NCBI GenBank assembly: GCA_964511015.1
Contig: CAZEDX010000004.1
Coordinates: 1-64,000 of the forward strand
Direction: 5' to 3'
Length of the DNA: 64,000 nt
Source of the DNA: FEN-1099 sp964511015
GTDB lineage: Bacteria; Lernaellota; Lernaellaia; Lernaellales; Lernaellaceae
Shown: positions 9,367 to 17,709 of the stretch, in pieces
How positions within the stretch are numbered: position 1 is the stretch's first letter
Layout: every line of letters starts with the position of its first letter
Program-made: the position numbers and the translations under genes
Notes under the pieces: generated by a model
The model's database searches: none
What the model saw: the letters and a program-made list of their open reading frames with translations, nothing else
What the model was told of the DNA's origin: nothing

Positions 9367-11088
9367 GTGCTGCGCAAGGCGGCGCCCTGGTTGTTGTTCG
9401 TGGCGACGATCGTGGTTTACATCGGCCTGGCCTATCTGTCGCTGTTTGGGTTCATCGATGACGCGTTCATCTCGTTCCGTTACGCCGAAAATCTGGCGCA
9501 CGGCCACGGGCTGGTGTATAACCTCGGCGAACGCGTCGAAGGCTATTCCAACACGCTGTTCGTGCTGTTGCTGGCGCTCGGCGTCAAGTTCGGGCTCTCG
9601 ATTCCCACCACGGCCAAAGCGTTGGGTGTGCTGTTTCAAGCCGGCACCGTCGCCCTGGCAGCGGCCTTCATGCAAAGACGGCTGAACGAGCCATTGAGCC
9701 GCCCGTTGCCGGCCATGGCCCTGGCCTTCTTGTTGTTCCATCCGAGCGAAATGGCCTACACCGAGTCGGGCATGGAAACGACGATGGCCGCGTTTCTTTT
9801 GTTGCTCGCCGTGCACCTGGTCGCCCGCGCGACGGAAGCCGAACACGACCGGACGCTGGCCGCGCTGGCCGGAACGGTGACGGTGCTGCTGGCGCTGACG
9901 CGGCCGGAAGCGATCGTCGTCGCCGCTCCGCTGGCGATTTGGCTGTTCCTCGGCCGCCACAAGAGCCGTTGGTCGCGGACGGCGCTCTATCTCTTTTTGG
10001 TGGCGGCGCAGTATGGCGCGTTTGTCTTGTGGCGCCACAGCTACTTCGGCCAATGGCAACCAAACACCTACTACGCCAAGGCGGCCGGCGCGAACTTCGG
10101 TTTGGTTCCGATGGGTCTGAAGTACCTGTTCCGCTACAGCAACATCACGCTGTTGCCGTACCTGGTGTTGATCACCGGCATGGTACTGGTCCGCTTGCGG
10201 GCCGCGGTGCCGCGTTGGTGGATCGGCCTGGTGCTGACCGTGCTGTTCTATCTGGCGGCGATCGTGTGGGTGGGCGGCGACCACTTCACGCTCGGACGCT
10301 TTCTGGTGCCGGTCACGCCGTTGTTGCTGATTCTGCTGGCGCACGGAATGCGCCTGGCCCGCGACGCCATCAACCGCATCAACCCCGCCATGGCCGCGGC
10401 CCGGCTGCGTCCGGCGACCTGGGTGTTCTCTACGCTGCTGCTGTTGCTGACCATCTTGCTCGGCATGGTCTTCCACAATGAGGGGCTGATCTTTGCCGGC
10501 CAGGCCAAGCAGGCCAAGCAGTGGTGCGCCATCGGCAACTACTTCGCCAAGCACTACCCCAAAGACACCGCCATCGCGATGATTCCCATCGGCGCGGTCG
10601 GCTACTGCTCGAAAATGCCCATTGTGGATCTGGTCGGCCTGGTCGAGCCGACCATCGCGCACGCGCCGACCGACCTGACCCGCAGTATGGCGGGCCACGG
10701 ACGCTACGACAGCATGTACGTGCTGGAAAAAAAGAAGCCCCCGCTGGTGTTTGCGGTGCTTGATTTCGCCCCCTGGCCGCTGCCGGAGTGGTTCGTGCGT
10801 TACGGCGCCCAACACCTGGCGGCCAAGGATCTGCTGGAACGGCGGGAGTTCGTGTCCGACTACATGTTCCATCGTGTGAAGATCAGCCCGTTGTTCTTCC
10901 ATTACTGGAGCCGCCGCGAATTCGAACGCCCGGAAATCAACCCGGGCGACTACCCCGTGCCCGGCTACAAGAGCCCGGTTCCCGAGCGCGAACCGCTGTC
11001 GGGCAATTCGTTGGCCGAAAAGCTTTGGGGAGTGCGCGACCAGCCGACGCGTCCGTTCGAGATTCCCGAGGGCTGGGAGGAGTGGTAG
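9367..11088 (+). CDS. Polytopic membrane protein, ArnT/GT39-like glycosyltransferase
   Basis: A 573-residue membrane protein with about ten hydrophobic helices in the first 380 residues and a soluble C-terminal part. Near residue 27 is GFIDDAFISFRYAENLAHG, the DDxxxxxRYAxNLxxG signature common in GT-C (PMT/ArnT-like) proteins, where the acidic residues bind metal and lipid-linked sugar. GERVEGYSN follows, as in this subgroup. The substrate is unknown; transfer of a sugar from polyprenyl phosphate to an envelope acceptor is the family expectation. The start is GTG 9367 with AGGAG eight bases upstream; the frame is open much further upstream but only as antisense of rarA. It ends three bases before nadK. 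Confidence 0.75.
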   Translation: MLRKAAPWLLFVATIVVYIGLAYLSLFGFIDDAFISFRYAENLAHGHGLVYNLGERVEGYSNTLFVLLLALGVKFGLSIPTTAKALGVLFQAGTVALAAAFMQRRLNEPLSRPLPAMALAFLLFHPSEMAYTESGMETTMAAFLLLLAVHLVARATEAEHDRTLAALAGTVTVLLALTRPEAIVVAAPLAIWLFLGRHKSRWSRTALYLFLVAAQYGAFVLWRHSYFGQWQPNTYYAKAAGANFGLVPMGLKYLFRYSNITLLPYLVLITGMVLVRLRAAVPRWWIGLVLTVLFYLAAIVWVGGDHFTLGRFLVPVTPLLLILLAHGMRLARDAINRINPAMAAARLRPATWVFSTLLLLLTILLGMVFHNEGLIFAGQAKQAKQWCAIGNYFAKHYPKDTAIAMIPIGAVGYCSKMPIVDLVGLVEPTIAHAPTDLTRSMAGHGRYDSMYVLEKKKPPLVFAVLDFAPWPLPEWFVRYGAQHLAAKDLLERREFVSDYMFHRVKISPLFFHYWSRREFERPEINPGDYPVPGYKSPVPEREPLSGNSLAEKLWGVRDQPTRPFEIPEGWEEW

Positions 11089-11091
11089 GCG

Positions 11092-11940
11092 ATGCAGAAC
11101 GTCGGGATCTACATTAAACGTTCCAAGACGGAAGCCGGAGCCGCTGCGCGCCAGTTAATCAACTGGCTGCGACAGCGCAGCCTGACCCCGTTGGTGCCGG
11201 AAGGCGAAGCCGCCATGTACGGCATTCCGGACGGACGGCCGATCGACGAAGTGTTCGGCACCGCCGACCTGCTCATCGTCCTAGGCGGCGACGGCACGTT
11301 CCTGGCGGCATCGCGCCTGCTCGGCGGGCGCGCCGTGCCCGTGCTCGGGGTGAACCTGGGCGGCATGGGCTTCATGACCGAAGTGCAACTCCACGAAGTG
11401 CCGGAGACGCTCGATCTGCTCTTGGCCGACAAACTACGCATCATCAAGCGGTCGCGGCTACAGGTTGCGGTCTATGCCGGCCACACCCGGCATGACTACC
11501 TGGTGCTCAACGACGTCGTCCTCACCAAACGCGCGATGGCGCGCATCTTCGATCTGCGCATCAGCGTCGGCGGCAACTACCTCAATTCCGTGCGCGCCGA
11601 CGGACTGATCGTCGCCACGCCCACCGGCTCGACGGCCTACAATCTCGCCGCCGGCGGACCGATCGTGCATCCGCAGGCGCAGGTGCTCGTGATGACGCCC
11701 ATCTGTCCGCACATGTTGACTAACCGGCCGATCGTGCTGCCGGCGGATCGCCTGGTGGAAATCGAGCTAGTGGACGACGCCGATGTCTACGTCACCTGCG
11801 ACGGCCAGGAAGGGCGCGAGCTGCACATGGGCGACCGGGTGTCGGTGGGGGCTTCGCCCGACCCGTTGTTGCTGATCAAGAGTCACAAACGCACCTACTT
11901 CGACGTGCTCCGCGAGAAACTGCACTATGGAGAACGCTGA
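11092..11940 (+). CDS. nadK: NAD kinase
   Basis: A 282-residue enzyme that phosphorylates NAD to NADP. It carries the nucleotide-binding GGDGTFLAASRLL motif near residue 65, the NLGGMGFM block near residue 84, and the substrate-binding PTGSTAYNLAAGGPIVHP stretch near residue 180. Length matches bacterial NadK. It begins three bases after the membrane glycosyltransferase-like gene and ends three bases before recN. A nadK-recN pairing is common in bacteria, and the tight spacing here suggests one transcript. Confidence 0.95.
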   Translation: MQNVGIYIKRSKTEAGAAARQLINWLRQRSLTPLVPEGEAAMYGIPDGRPIDEVFGTADLLIVLGGDGTFLAASRLLGGRAVPVLGVNLGGMGFMTEVQLHEVPETLDLLLADKLRIIKRSRLQVAVYAGHTRHDYLVLNDVVLTKRAMARIFDLRISVGGNYLNSVRADGLIVATPTGSTAYNLAAGGPIVHPQAQVLVMTPICPHMLTNRPIVLPADRLVEIELVDDADVYVTCDGQEGRELHMGDRVSVGASPDPLLLIKSHKRTYFDVLREKLHYGER

Positions 11941-11943
11941 CCG

Positions 11944-13602
11944 ATGCTGCGCGAACTGCGCGTCCGGCGCCTGGCCGTCATCGAAGACATGACGGTCGCC
12001 TTCGGGCCCGGGCTGAATGTGCTCACCGGCGAAACCGGCGCGGGGAAATCCATTCTCGTGACCGCCATCGGCCTGGCGCTCGGCTGGCGGGCGACGAGCG
12101 ACATGATTCGCACCGGCTGCCGCGATGCGGAGGTTGAAGCGCTGTTCGACGGCGAACGCACGACTCGCGTGCGCCGCGTGTTGCAGGTGGCGGGGCGCAA
12201 CCGCATGGAGATCGACGGCGGCAGCGTCACACTGGCCGCGCTGCAAGAACTGGGCGAGTCGCTGATCAACCTGTACGGCCAGCACGAGGCGCAGGGTTTG
12301 ATGCGGCCCGAGACTCATCTCGAACTGCTCGACGCCTACGCCGGCCTGCAATCCGCCCGCGCGGATCTCGCGGCGCTGTTCACGCGCTGGAAGGCGCTCG
12401 ACGTCCGCCTGGCCGAGCTGCAGCGTCAGGACGCCGCCCGCGAGGCGCGGCAGGGCTATTTGCGTTTTGTCGTCGAAGAGATCAACGCCGCGCGCGTGCA
12501 ACCCGGCGAGGAAGAAGAGCTTGTCGCGCGCCGCAAGGTGCTGGCCAATGCCGAAACGCTGAATCATCTGGCGCAGCAGATCGAGCAGCAGCTCTACGAA
12601 CAGGAAGGGGCGGTGGCCGAACAAGCCGGCGTGCTGCTGCGGCAGGTCGAGCTCAAGCTCGAACTCGATGAGCGGCTGCAACACGTGGCCGACCGGTTGC
12701 GGGAGATGATCGCCACAGCCGAGGATGCGGCTCGCTGGTCGCGCAACTACGCCGACGGGTTGGAGCACGATCCGGCGCTGCTGGCGGAGATCGACGAGCG
12801 GTTGAATCTGCTGCGCGATCTGAAGAAGAAATACGGCGGCTCATTGGAAGCGGTGGTCCAGACCGGGCGCGACGCCGCGCAGGAACTGGCCATGCTGCAG
12901 AACCTGGCGCAGGAGATCGCGCAAACCCAGGCGGAGCGCGAGCGCAACCGAATCGAGCTGCTGACCGCGGCGCGCAAGCTCACCGCCGCGCGCAAAAAAG
13001 CCGCGACGAAAATGGAAAAGGAGGTCGAGCGCGAGCTGGCCGATCTGGACATGGCCGGCACGCGCTTCGTCACTCCGGTCGAGCCGTTGACCGACGGCGG
13101 CGCGGCTTTCGACGAGCTGCGGCTGGACGCCACCGGCGCCGATCAAGTAGAGTTCCTGCTTAGCCCCAACGTCGGCGAGCATCCGCGCGCGCTGGCCCGA
13201 ATCGCCAGCGGCGGCGAGCTTTCGCGCGTAATGCTGGCCATCAAACGCGTCCTCTCCCGGAACTTCCCGGTGCCGACGCTCATTTTCGACGAAGTTGACG
13301 CAGGCGTGGGCGGCGCGCAGGCCGAACGGCTGGGCCGCAAGCTGCAACAGGTGGCCACCGAACACCAGGTGTTGTGTATCACTCACTTGCCGCAAATCGC
13401 GGCGCTGGCCGACCGGCACTACGTCGTGCGCAAAGGCACGGTGGGCGGACGCACGCAGACCACGGTCGACCTGCTCGATGAGCGCGGCCGCACCGAAGAA
13501 CTGGCCCGCATGTTGGGCGGGGAAACGATCACCGACGCCGCCCGTGCCGCCGCACAGGCGCTATTGGCGGCCGGCCGACGCCGCGCGCGCCAGGCGTGCT
13601 AG
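11944..13602 (+). CDS. recN: DNA repair protein RecN
   Basis: A 552-residue SMC-like ATPase for double-strand break repair. Walker A (LTGETGAGKSILV) is near residue 30, a long coiled coil of charged residues runs from about 150 to 370, and the signature (ASGGELSRVMLAIK) and Walker B (PTLIFDEVDAGVGG) lie near residues 420-455, followed by ITHLPQIAALAD. This is the full RecN layout at normal length. It directly follows nadK. The last 42 bases overlap the 3' end of the convergent nfo gene. Confidence 0.95.
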   Translation: MLRELRVRRLAVIEDMTVAFGPGLNVLTGETGAGKSILVTAIGLALGWRATSDMIRTGCRDAEVEALFDGERTTRVRRVLQVAGRNRMEIDGGSVTLAALQELGESLINLYGQHEAQGLMRPETHLELLDAYAGLQSARADLAALFTRWKALDVRLAELQRQDAAREARQGYLRFVVEEINAARVQPGEEEELVARRKVLANAETLNHLAQQIEQQLYEQEGAVAEQAGVLLRQVELKLELDERLQHVADRLREMIATAEDAARWSRNYADGLEHDPALLAEIDERLNLLRDLKKKYGGSLEAVVQTGRDAAQELAMLQNLAQEIAQTQAERERNRIELLTAARKLTAARKKAATKMEKEVERELADLDMAGTRFVTPVEPLTDGGAAFDELRLDATGADQVEFLLSPNVGEHPRALARIASGGELSRVMLAIKRVLSRNFPVPTLIFDEVDAGVGGAQAERLGRKLQQVATEHQVLCITHLPQIAALADRHYVVRKGTVGGRTQTTVDLLDERGRTEELARMLGGETITDAARAAAQALLAAGRRRARQAC

Positions 13603-14490
13603 CAAACGTAGGTCTTCGCGAAACGCGATATCGCCGCCGGGCACTTCCAGAATCTTGGGCACGCCGAACAGACGCGACTCGGCCAGCACGCGCGCAAAAA
13701 AGGCGCGGCCGAGTTCGCCATGGCCGATGCGGGCATGACGATCCACCCGGCTGGCAAACGGTTTCAGACTGTCGTTAAGGTGCAAACAGCCGAGTTTGTT
13801 CAAGCCGACACGACGTTCGATCTCGTCCAGCAACTGCGCCAGTCCGTCGGGTTCATGGAGCGGATAGCCTGAAGCAAAGGCATGCGCGGTGTCCAGGCAA
13901 AGGCCCAACCGTTCGGGGTTTGGGTGACGGTCGATCAGCCAGGCGAGCTGTTCCAGACTGCGCCCCGCCTGCGCGCCGGTACCGGCCATCATCTCCAACA
14001 GAATGACCACCGGCCGGCCGGCAGTGCGCTGGGCGACCTCGACCAACCCGGCCCGAATGCGCTTCAGCCCCTCTTCCGGCGTAGCCGTGCCGGCGCTGCC
14101 CGGGTGGGTCACGATCCGGCCGATTCCCAACTGGGCGCACCGTTCGACTTCGTCGGTCAGCACCTCAACGCTGCGCCGCCAGACCGCCGGGTCGGCGCTG
14201 CCCAGGTTAGCCAGGTACATCGCATGCGCCACTACGGCCGTAACGCCGTGTCGTTGCTGCTCGTGAAGGAACTGGGCGGCATCGGCTGGATCCACCGGCG
14301 GGAAACGCCAACTGCGCGGCGAACGGACAAAAATCTGAATTGCCGCCGCGCCGAGTTCGCGGCCGCGTTCCGGCGCCCGATGAATGCCGCCGGCGATGCT
14401 GACATGACAACCGAGCGGACCGGCCGGTCCGCGATAGACCGTCGGCCGCCGCGTTGAATTAGCTTTTCTTGGGCGGGGGGGAGTCGACAA
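13561..14490 (-). CDS. nfo: Endonuclease IV (AP endonuclease)
   Basis: A 309-residue TIM-barrel zinc enzyme that cuts DNA at abasic sites. Family landmarks are GCHVSIAGGIHRAPERG near residue 27, FVRSPRSW, VTHPGSAG, LCLDTAHAFASGY, HLNDSLKPFASRVDRHARIG and the C-terminal LEVPGGD (ETPGxD in most members). The apparent start is TTG 14490, overlapping the upstream GNAT gene by 32 bases with GGAG about ten bases before it; no ATG lies between there and the conserved domain, so a non-ATG start seems real. The 20-residue basic leader before GCHVSIAGG is longer than usual. Its 3' end overlaps recN. Confidence 0.88.
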   Translation of the reverse strand: MSTPPRPRKANSTRRPTVYRGPAGPLGCHVSIAGGIHRAPERGRELGAAAIQIFVRSPRSWRFPPVDPADAAQFLHEQQRHGVTAVVAHAMYLANLGSADPAVWRRSVEVLTDEVERCAQLGIGRIVTHPGSAGTATPEEGLKRIRAGLVEVAQRTAGRPVVILLEMMAGTGAQAGRSLEQLAWLIDRHPNPERLGLCLDTAHAFASGYPLHEPDGLAQLLDEIERRVGLNKLGCLHLNDSLKPFASRVDRHARIGHGELGRAFFARVLAESRLFGVPKILEVPGGDIAFREDLRLLARLARAASAGRQ

Positions 14491-14995
14491 ACAGCGCCAT
14501 CTCCAGGTCGTCGAGCCGCCGGCCGTTGGCCAGACCCACGTGACGTTTCAAGCGTCCTTCCAACGCAAAACCGGCTTTGGCCGCCAGCGCGGTGCCGGCG
14601 ATGTTGGTTTCGCGAATCCGCACTTCGATCTTTTCCACTTCGGACTGGTCCCGGGCCCAGTCCAAAGCATGGCGCAACAGTTCACCGCCGATGCCGCGCC
14701 TCCGGTAGCGCGGATCGACGATCAGGCTCAATTGGCGAATGTGTTGCAGCGCACGCAAGGGCAGAATTTCCAGCGCGACCATGCCCACCACCTGCCCGTC
14801 TCGCGCCGCCAAATGGAAGAATTGATTTCGTCGCGCGATGCATTGCCGAATGCGGCCGCGAATATGCTCGACCGACTGCTCGTCGGGCGATTCGATCAGC
14901 GTACCCTCTTCTTCCGCGGCGGCGACCAACGCCCGGTGTACACCATCGGCGTCGACGGGTCGGGCTGCGCGAAACTCAACGGTATCGTCCATCAT
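14459..14995 (-). CDS. GNAT-family N-acetyltransferase
   Basis: A 178-residue GNAT acetyltransferase. The acetyl-CoA-binding motif A reads SLIVDPRYRRRGIGGELLRHAL (R/QxxGxG/A type) near residue 100, preceded by VVGMVALEILPL and followed by VRIRETNIAGTALAAKAGF and EGRLKRHVGL. That last pattern resembles acyltransferases acting on small molecules or ribosomal-protein N-termini, but the substrate cannot be stated. Two adjacent ATGs (14995, 14992) are possible starts and no strong ribosome site is seen. The 3' end overlaps the start of nfo. Confidence 0.8.
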   Translation of the reverse strand: MMDDTVEFRAARPVDADGVHRALVAAAEEEGTLIESPDEQSVEHIRGRIRQCIARRNQFFHLAARDGQVVGMVALEILPLRALQHIRQLSLIVDPRYRRRGIGGELLRHALDWARDQSEVEKIEVRIRETNIAGTALAAKAGFALEGRLKRHVGLANGRRLDDLEMALFVDSPPPKKS

Positions 14996-15041
14996 GGCCG
15001 GCACATTAGTGAAACGGGCGCCGGTTGGCAAGGCAACGGCG

Positions 15042-15293
15042 TCAGCGGCGGCCGCCGGTGAAACCGCGCGCCAAGAACAACACCACCAGCGCGCCGACGG
15101 TGGCCACGACCAGGCTCCAGATATTGCAGCCGGTAACCCCACTACCGCCCAGCAATTTGAACAGAAAGCCGCCGACCACGGCGCCGATGATGCCCAGAAT
15201 GATGTTGGTTAGACAACCTTCTTCGCGGCCGGACAAGTGGGACGCCAAGCCGCCGGCGACCAGACCGAGCACAATCCAAGAAAGCAGTGACAT
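15042..15293 (-). CDS. GlsB/YeaQ/YmgE-type small membrane protein
   Basis: An 83-residue inner-membrane protein of the transglycosylase-associated (GlsB/YeaQ/YmgE) family. It has three hydrophobic helices separated by Gly-rich turns. The characteristic segments are GLVAGGLASHLSGREEG and NIILGIIGAVVGGFLFKLLG. The function of the family is poorly known; members are often stress-induced. The ATG at 15293 is preceded by GGGGGT. It stands alone between the response regulator and the GNAT gene, all on the minus strand. Confidence 0.85.
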   Translation of the reverse strand: MSLLSWIVLGLVAGGLASHLSGREEGCLTNIILGIIGAVVGGFLFKLLGGSGVTGCNIWSLVVATVGALVVLFLARGFTGGRR

Positions 15294-15354
15294 CGTTCCG
15301 TACCCCCCTGGTTTGTCCAGAGTGTAGCAGAAAGTCCGGGAATCGACAGCCGGG

Positions 15355-15915
15355 CTATTCCATGGGGCGCGAGCAAAGCAGATCCTGCACCGCACGCAAG
15401 AGGACCCGCAAATCGAACGGCTTGGCCAGGAATCGGCATACTCCTAAGGAGTGCAGTTCGGTAGCGCTGAGATCGCCGGCAAACCCACTGCACACAATGA
15501 CCGGCAGCGACCGGCAGCGGTCACGCAAACGCTTGAGCACCTGGTAGCCGGATAGGTTGGGCATGATCAGGTCGAGAATCATCAGATCGAAAACCGCGTC
15601 GTCCTGTTCCAACAGTGTCCAGGCAACCGCACCGTCGGGGACGCCGACTACAAAATGCCCCTGCCTGGTTAGGACATCACTGATGAGTTCACGAATGTGA
15701 TCCTCGTCTTCTACGACCAGAATCCGACCCGTTGGCGAATTCCTCCGCAAGGATGACGACGAACGGCTGGTCGGCTGCTTCGGGTCGGCGCTATGGTCTG
15801 ATCCGAAAAACGCGCCCTCGAGAGCCAGGTGAGACCAGCCGGACGGACAAAGGTCGGCCGTAGGCTCGGATCCGTTGCTGGTTGGCGACCTTAGGGCTTC
15901 ACAGATGTGGTTCAC
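15355..15915 (-). CDS. Stand-alone response regulator receiver protein
   Basis: A 186-residue protein with a single CheY-like receiver domain in its last 120 residues: ILVVEDEDHIRELISDVL with the acidic pocket, LMILDLIMPNLSGYQ with the phosphorylated Asp, VIVCSGF, and FLAKPFDLRVLL with the conserved Lys. The first 65 residues are polar, Ser-rich and look disordered; no output domain is present. The GTG at 15915 has GGGGGAAG upstream. No kinase is adjacent, so its partner is unknown. Confidence 0.85.
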   Translation of the reverse strand: MNHICEALRSPTSNGSEPTADLCPSGWSHLALEGAFFGSDHSADPKQPTSRSSSSLRRNSPTGRILVVEDEDHIRELISDVLTRQGHFVVGVPDGAVAWTLLEQDDAVFDLMILDLIMPNLSGYQVLKRLRDRCRSLPVIVCSGFAGDLSATELHSLGVCRFLAKPFDLRVLLRAVQDLLCSRPME

Positions 15916-16139
15916 GGATGCTTCCCCCGACTAAATTCAAATGGGCGTTTCATACGAAAGATCGAAAAACAACTGGACGTGTTGGTGACAACGTTATCGG
16001 CCGCCCCGAAACGTACCCGTTGTTTTTATCGCCAATCGGATCAGCGTTCTTGATCCGTGACTATTTTTTTGTTCCGGCCAAAAAAATTTTTTCAAAGCAC
16101 CTTAGGCCAACGCCTCGGCGCCTTTTGATATCGAATAGG
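15916..16139. other. Intergenic region with AT-rich stretch
   Basis: A 224-base gap between the response regulator and the end of the sulfatase-like gene. It holds an AT-rich run around 16063-16097 with T7 and A7-T6 tracts, out of character with the GC-rich surroundings. It probably contains the promoter of the response regulator. No gene or clear hairpin was found. Confidence 0.4.
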
Positions 16140-17576
16140 TTACTGAACGTATCCGAGTGTTCGCAGTTGGTCGACGGTTTGGCGGTCAGGATTGTTGCGG
16201 TCGACAATCGACATCTCGCGGCTAAGCAAACGGTCGCGGCGATGATGCGCCATCAGCTTGTCGTGCAGTTCTGCGGCCCGGTCGGGGTCGCTTGTCATGA
16301 GGTCTTGCCGCTCGGCCGGGTCACGAGTGATGTCAAACAGCATCCGGCGTTGAGGCGGTGACAAGAGGTAGAAATACTTCACGCCGCCGCGTTCTAACAT
16401 CATTTCGTAGCCGCGCGCGCCACCCCGCCCTTCCCTGGTGCGCGCCAGGTTCGTCTCGCTAGTCAGCTCCCGCTGGCTGTCGCATGGACGGCGGTCCAGG
16501 ATCAGATCCAACAGACTGCGGCCATTGCCCTCATAACCGCTTCTCTTGATTCCGGCCATTTCCGCCAGCGTCGGGAACAGGTCGAGCAAGCTGACCGCAC
16601 AGGGGATGACCTTGGCCGCCGGTGCGCCCGGCAACTTGACGATCAGCGGTACCCGCACCATTTCGTCATAAAGCGTATGCCCGTGCCCCTTGTGCCCGTG
16701 TTCGAGGAACTCATCACCGTGGTCGGCCGTGATCACGATCGCCGTTTGGTCGTAAAGGCCCATCTTTTTCAACTCGGCGAACAGCCGGCCGAGTTGGTTG
16801 TCGGTCCAGGCGATTTCACCGTCATACTGGCTGACCGTGTACGCAAGATCCGCCGGGTTCATGCCAACCGCAAAATCCTGGTTGTGTTCAAAGTCGTGCA
16901 TGGAGAAGGAGCCGTGGTAATCGCCGGCGAACATCTTGTCGAACGGCGGCGGCGGCAGGTAATCGTAGTGCGGATCCCACATGTGGATGAAGGTGAACCA
17001 GCGTTCGTTGCGATGGCCGCCGATCTGGCTGATTACACGGTCGATCAACTTCTCGGAAGTGACCGCCTCATGGCTTTCGCGCGTGCTGACATTCGCCAGT
17101 CGGTCGTCATAGATGTCGAATCCCTGGGCAAAACCGAATTGCCTTTTCAAATACGGCGCACTGCCGAAGCCGATGGTCGTGTAGCCGGCCTGCTGCAGGA
17201 CCTCGGTGATGGTGGTGGCGCGTTCGGAAATACGGCTGTGGATGGTCACCACTTCATGTACGCCCATCTCCTGTCCGGTGAACATCGAAACGTGACTCGG
17301 CAGCGTATACGACGAGGTTGAGATGGCCCTTTCGAAACGTACGCCTTCGCGGGCCAAACGATCGAGGTTGGGACTGGTCTGGCGGGCATAGCCGTAACAA
17401 CTCAGATGGTCGGCCCGAACCGTGTCCACGCTGACGAACAGAATGTTAGGTCGGTGATCGCCGGCAAGCGAACGGCGCACCGGGGAGTTGTCGAACAACA
17501 AGAACGCGCTGACGACGATCGCAACGACGACCAACAGCGCGGCCACCAAAAGTAGGATCCGACGGCGTGGCATCAT
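16140..17576 (-). CDS. Membrane-anchored sulfatase/alkaline-phosphatase-fold hydrolase
   Basis: A 478-residue protein with an N-terminal membrane anchor (residues 5-28) and a periplasmic sulfatase-fold domain. Metal-site motifs are ILFVSVDTVRADHLSCYGY near residue 45, VITADHGDEFLEHGHKGHG near residue 282, and a downstream LIVKLPG. The position normally occupied by the formylglycine motif CxPxR reads SYTLPSHVSMFTG, so it lacks the modifiable Cys/Ser-x-Pro-x-Arg and may use the TLPSH Thr or Ser instead. That makes a phosphotransfer or phosphodiesterase role as likely as sulfatase activity. It is the last gene of the SGNH-MBOAT-microprotein operon, starting 19 bases after the microprotein, which suggests a role in envelope decoration. 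Confidence 0.78.
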   Translation of the reverse strand: MMPRRRILLLVAALLVVVAIVVSAFLLFDNSPVRRSLAGDHRPNILFVSVDTVRADHLSCYGYARQTSPNLDRLAREGVRFERAISTSSYTLPSHVSMFTGQEMGVHEVVTIHSRISERATTITEVLQQAGYTTIGFGSAPYLKRQFGFAQGFDIYDDRLANVSTRESHEAVTSEKLIDRVISQIGGHRNERWFTFIHMWDPHYDYLPPPPFDKMFAGDYHGSFSMHDFEHNQDFAVGMNPADLAYTVSQYDGEIAWTDNQLGRLFAELKKMGLYDQTAIVITADHGDEFLEHGHKGHGHTLYDEMVRVPLIVKLPGAPAAKVIPCAVSLLDLFPTLAEMAGIKRSGYEGNGRSLLDLILDRRPCDSQRELTSETNLARTREGRGGARGYEMMLERGGVKYFYLLSPPQRRMLFDITRDPAERQDLMTSDPDRAAELHDKLMAHHRRDRLLSREMSIVDRNNPDRQTVDQLRTLGYVQ

Positions 17577-17595
17577 GTCTTGTCGGGCCTCAGAC

Positions 17596-17709
17596 CTAGA
17601 AGTTCTGATACAAAAAGTCCACCGGCTCGGGGTTGGCGAACACCAGAATGGCGATCACCATCGCCGCCAACGCAAAGCCCCAGGCCAAATCGATCCACCA
17701 CCGCTGCAT
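17596..17709 (-). CDS. 37-residue membrane microprotein, DltX-like
   Basis: A tiny protein with one hydrophobic helix (WIDLAWGFALAAMVIAILVF) and the C-terminal motif FLYQNF. Its start codon overlaps the stop codon of the MBOAT gene (TGATG), indicating translational coupling. In Gram-positive dlt operons the roughly 50-residue DltX is a single-pass protein with a C-terminal FIYNEF-like motif and is needed for acyl transfer by the MBOAT protein DltB. The position beside an MBOAT gene, the topology and the terminal motif all match that pattern. Family assignment is inference from a very short sequence, but a chance open frame with these three properties is unlikely. Confidence 0.7.
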   Translation of the reverse strand: MQRWWIDLAWGFALAAMVIAILVFANPEPVDFLYQNF

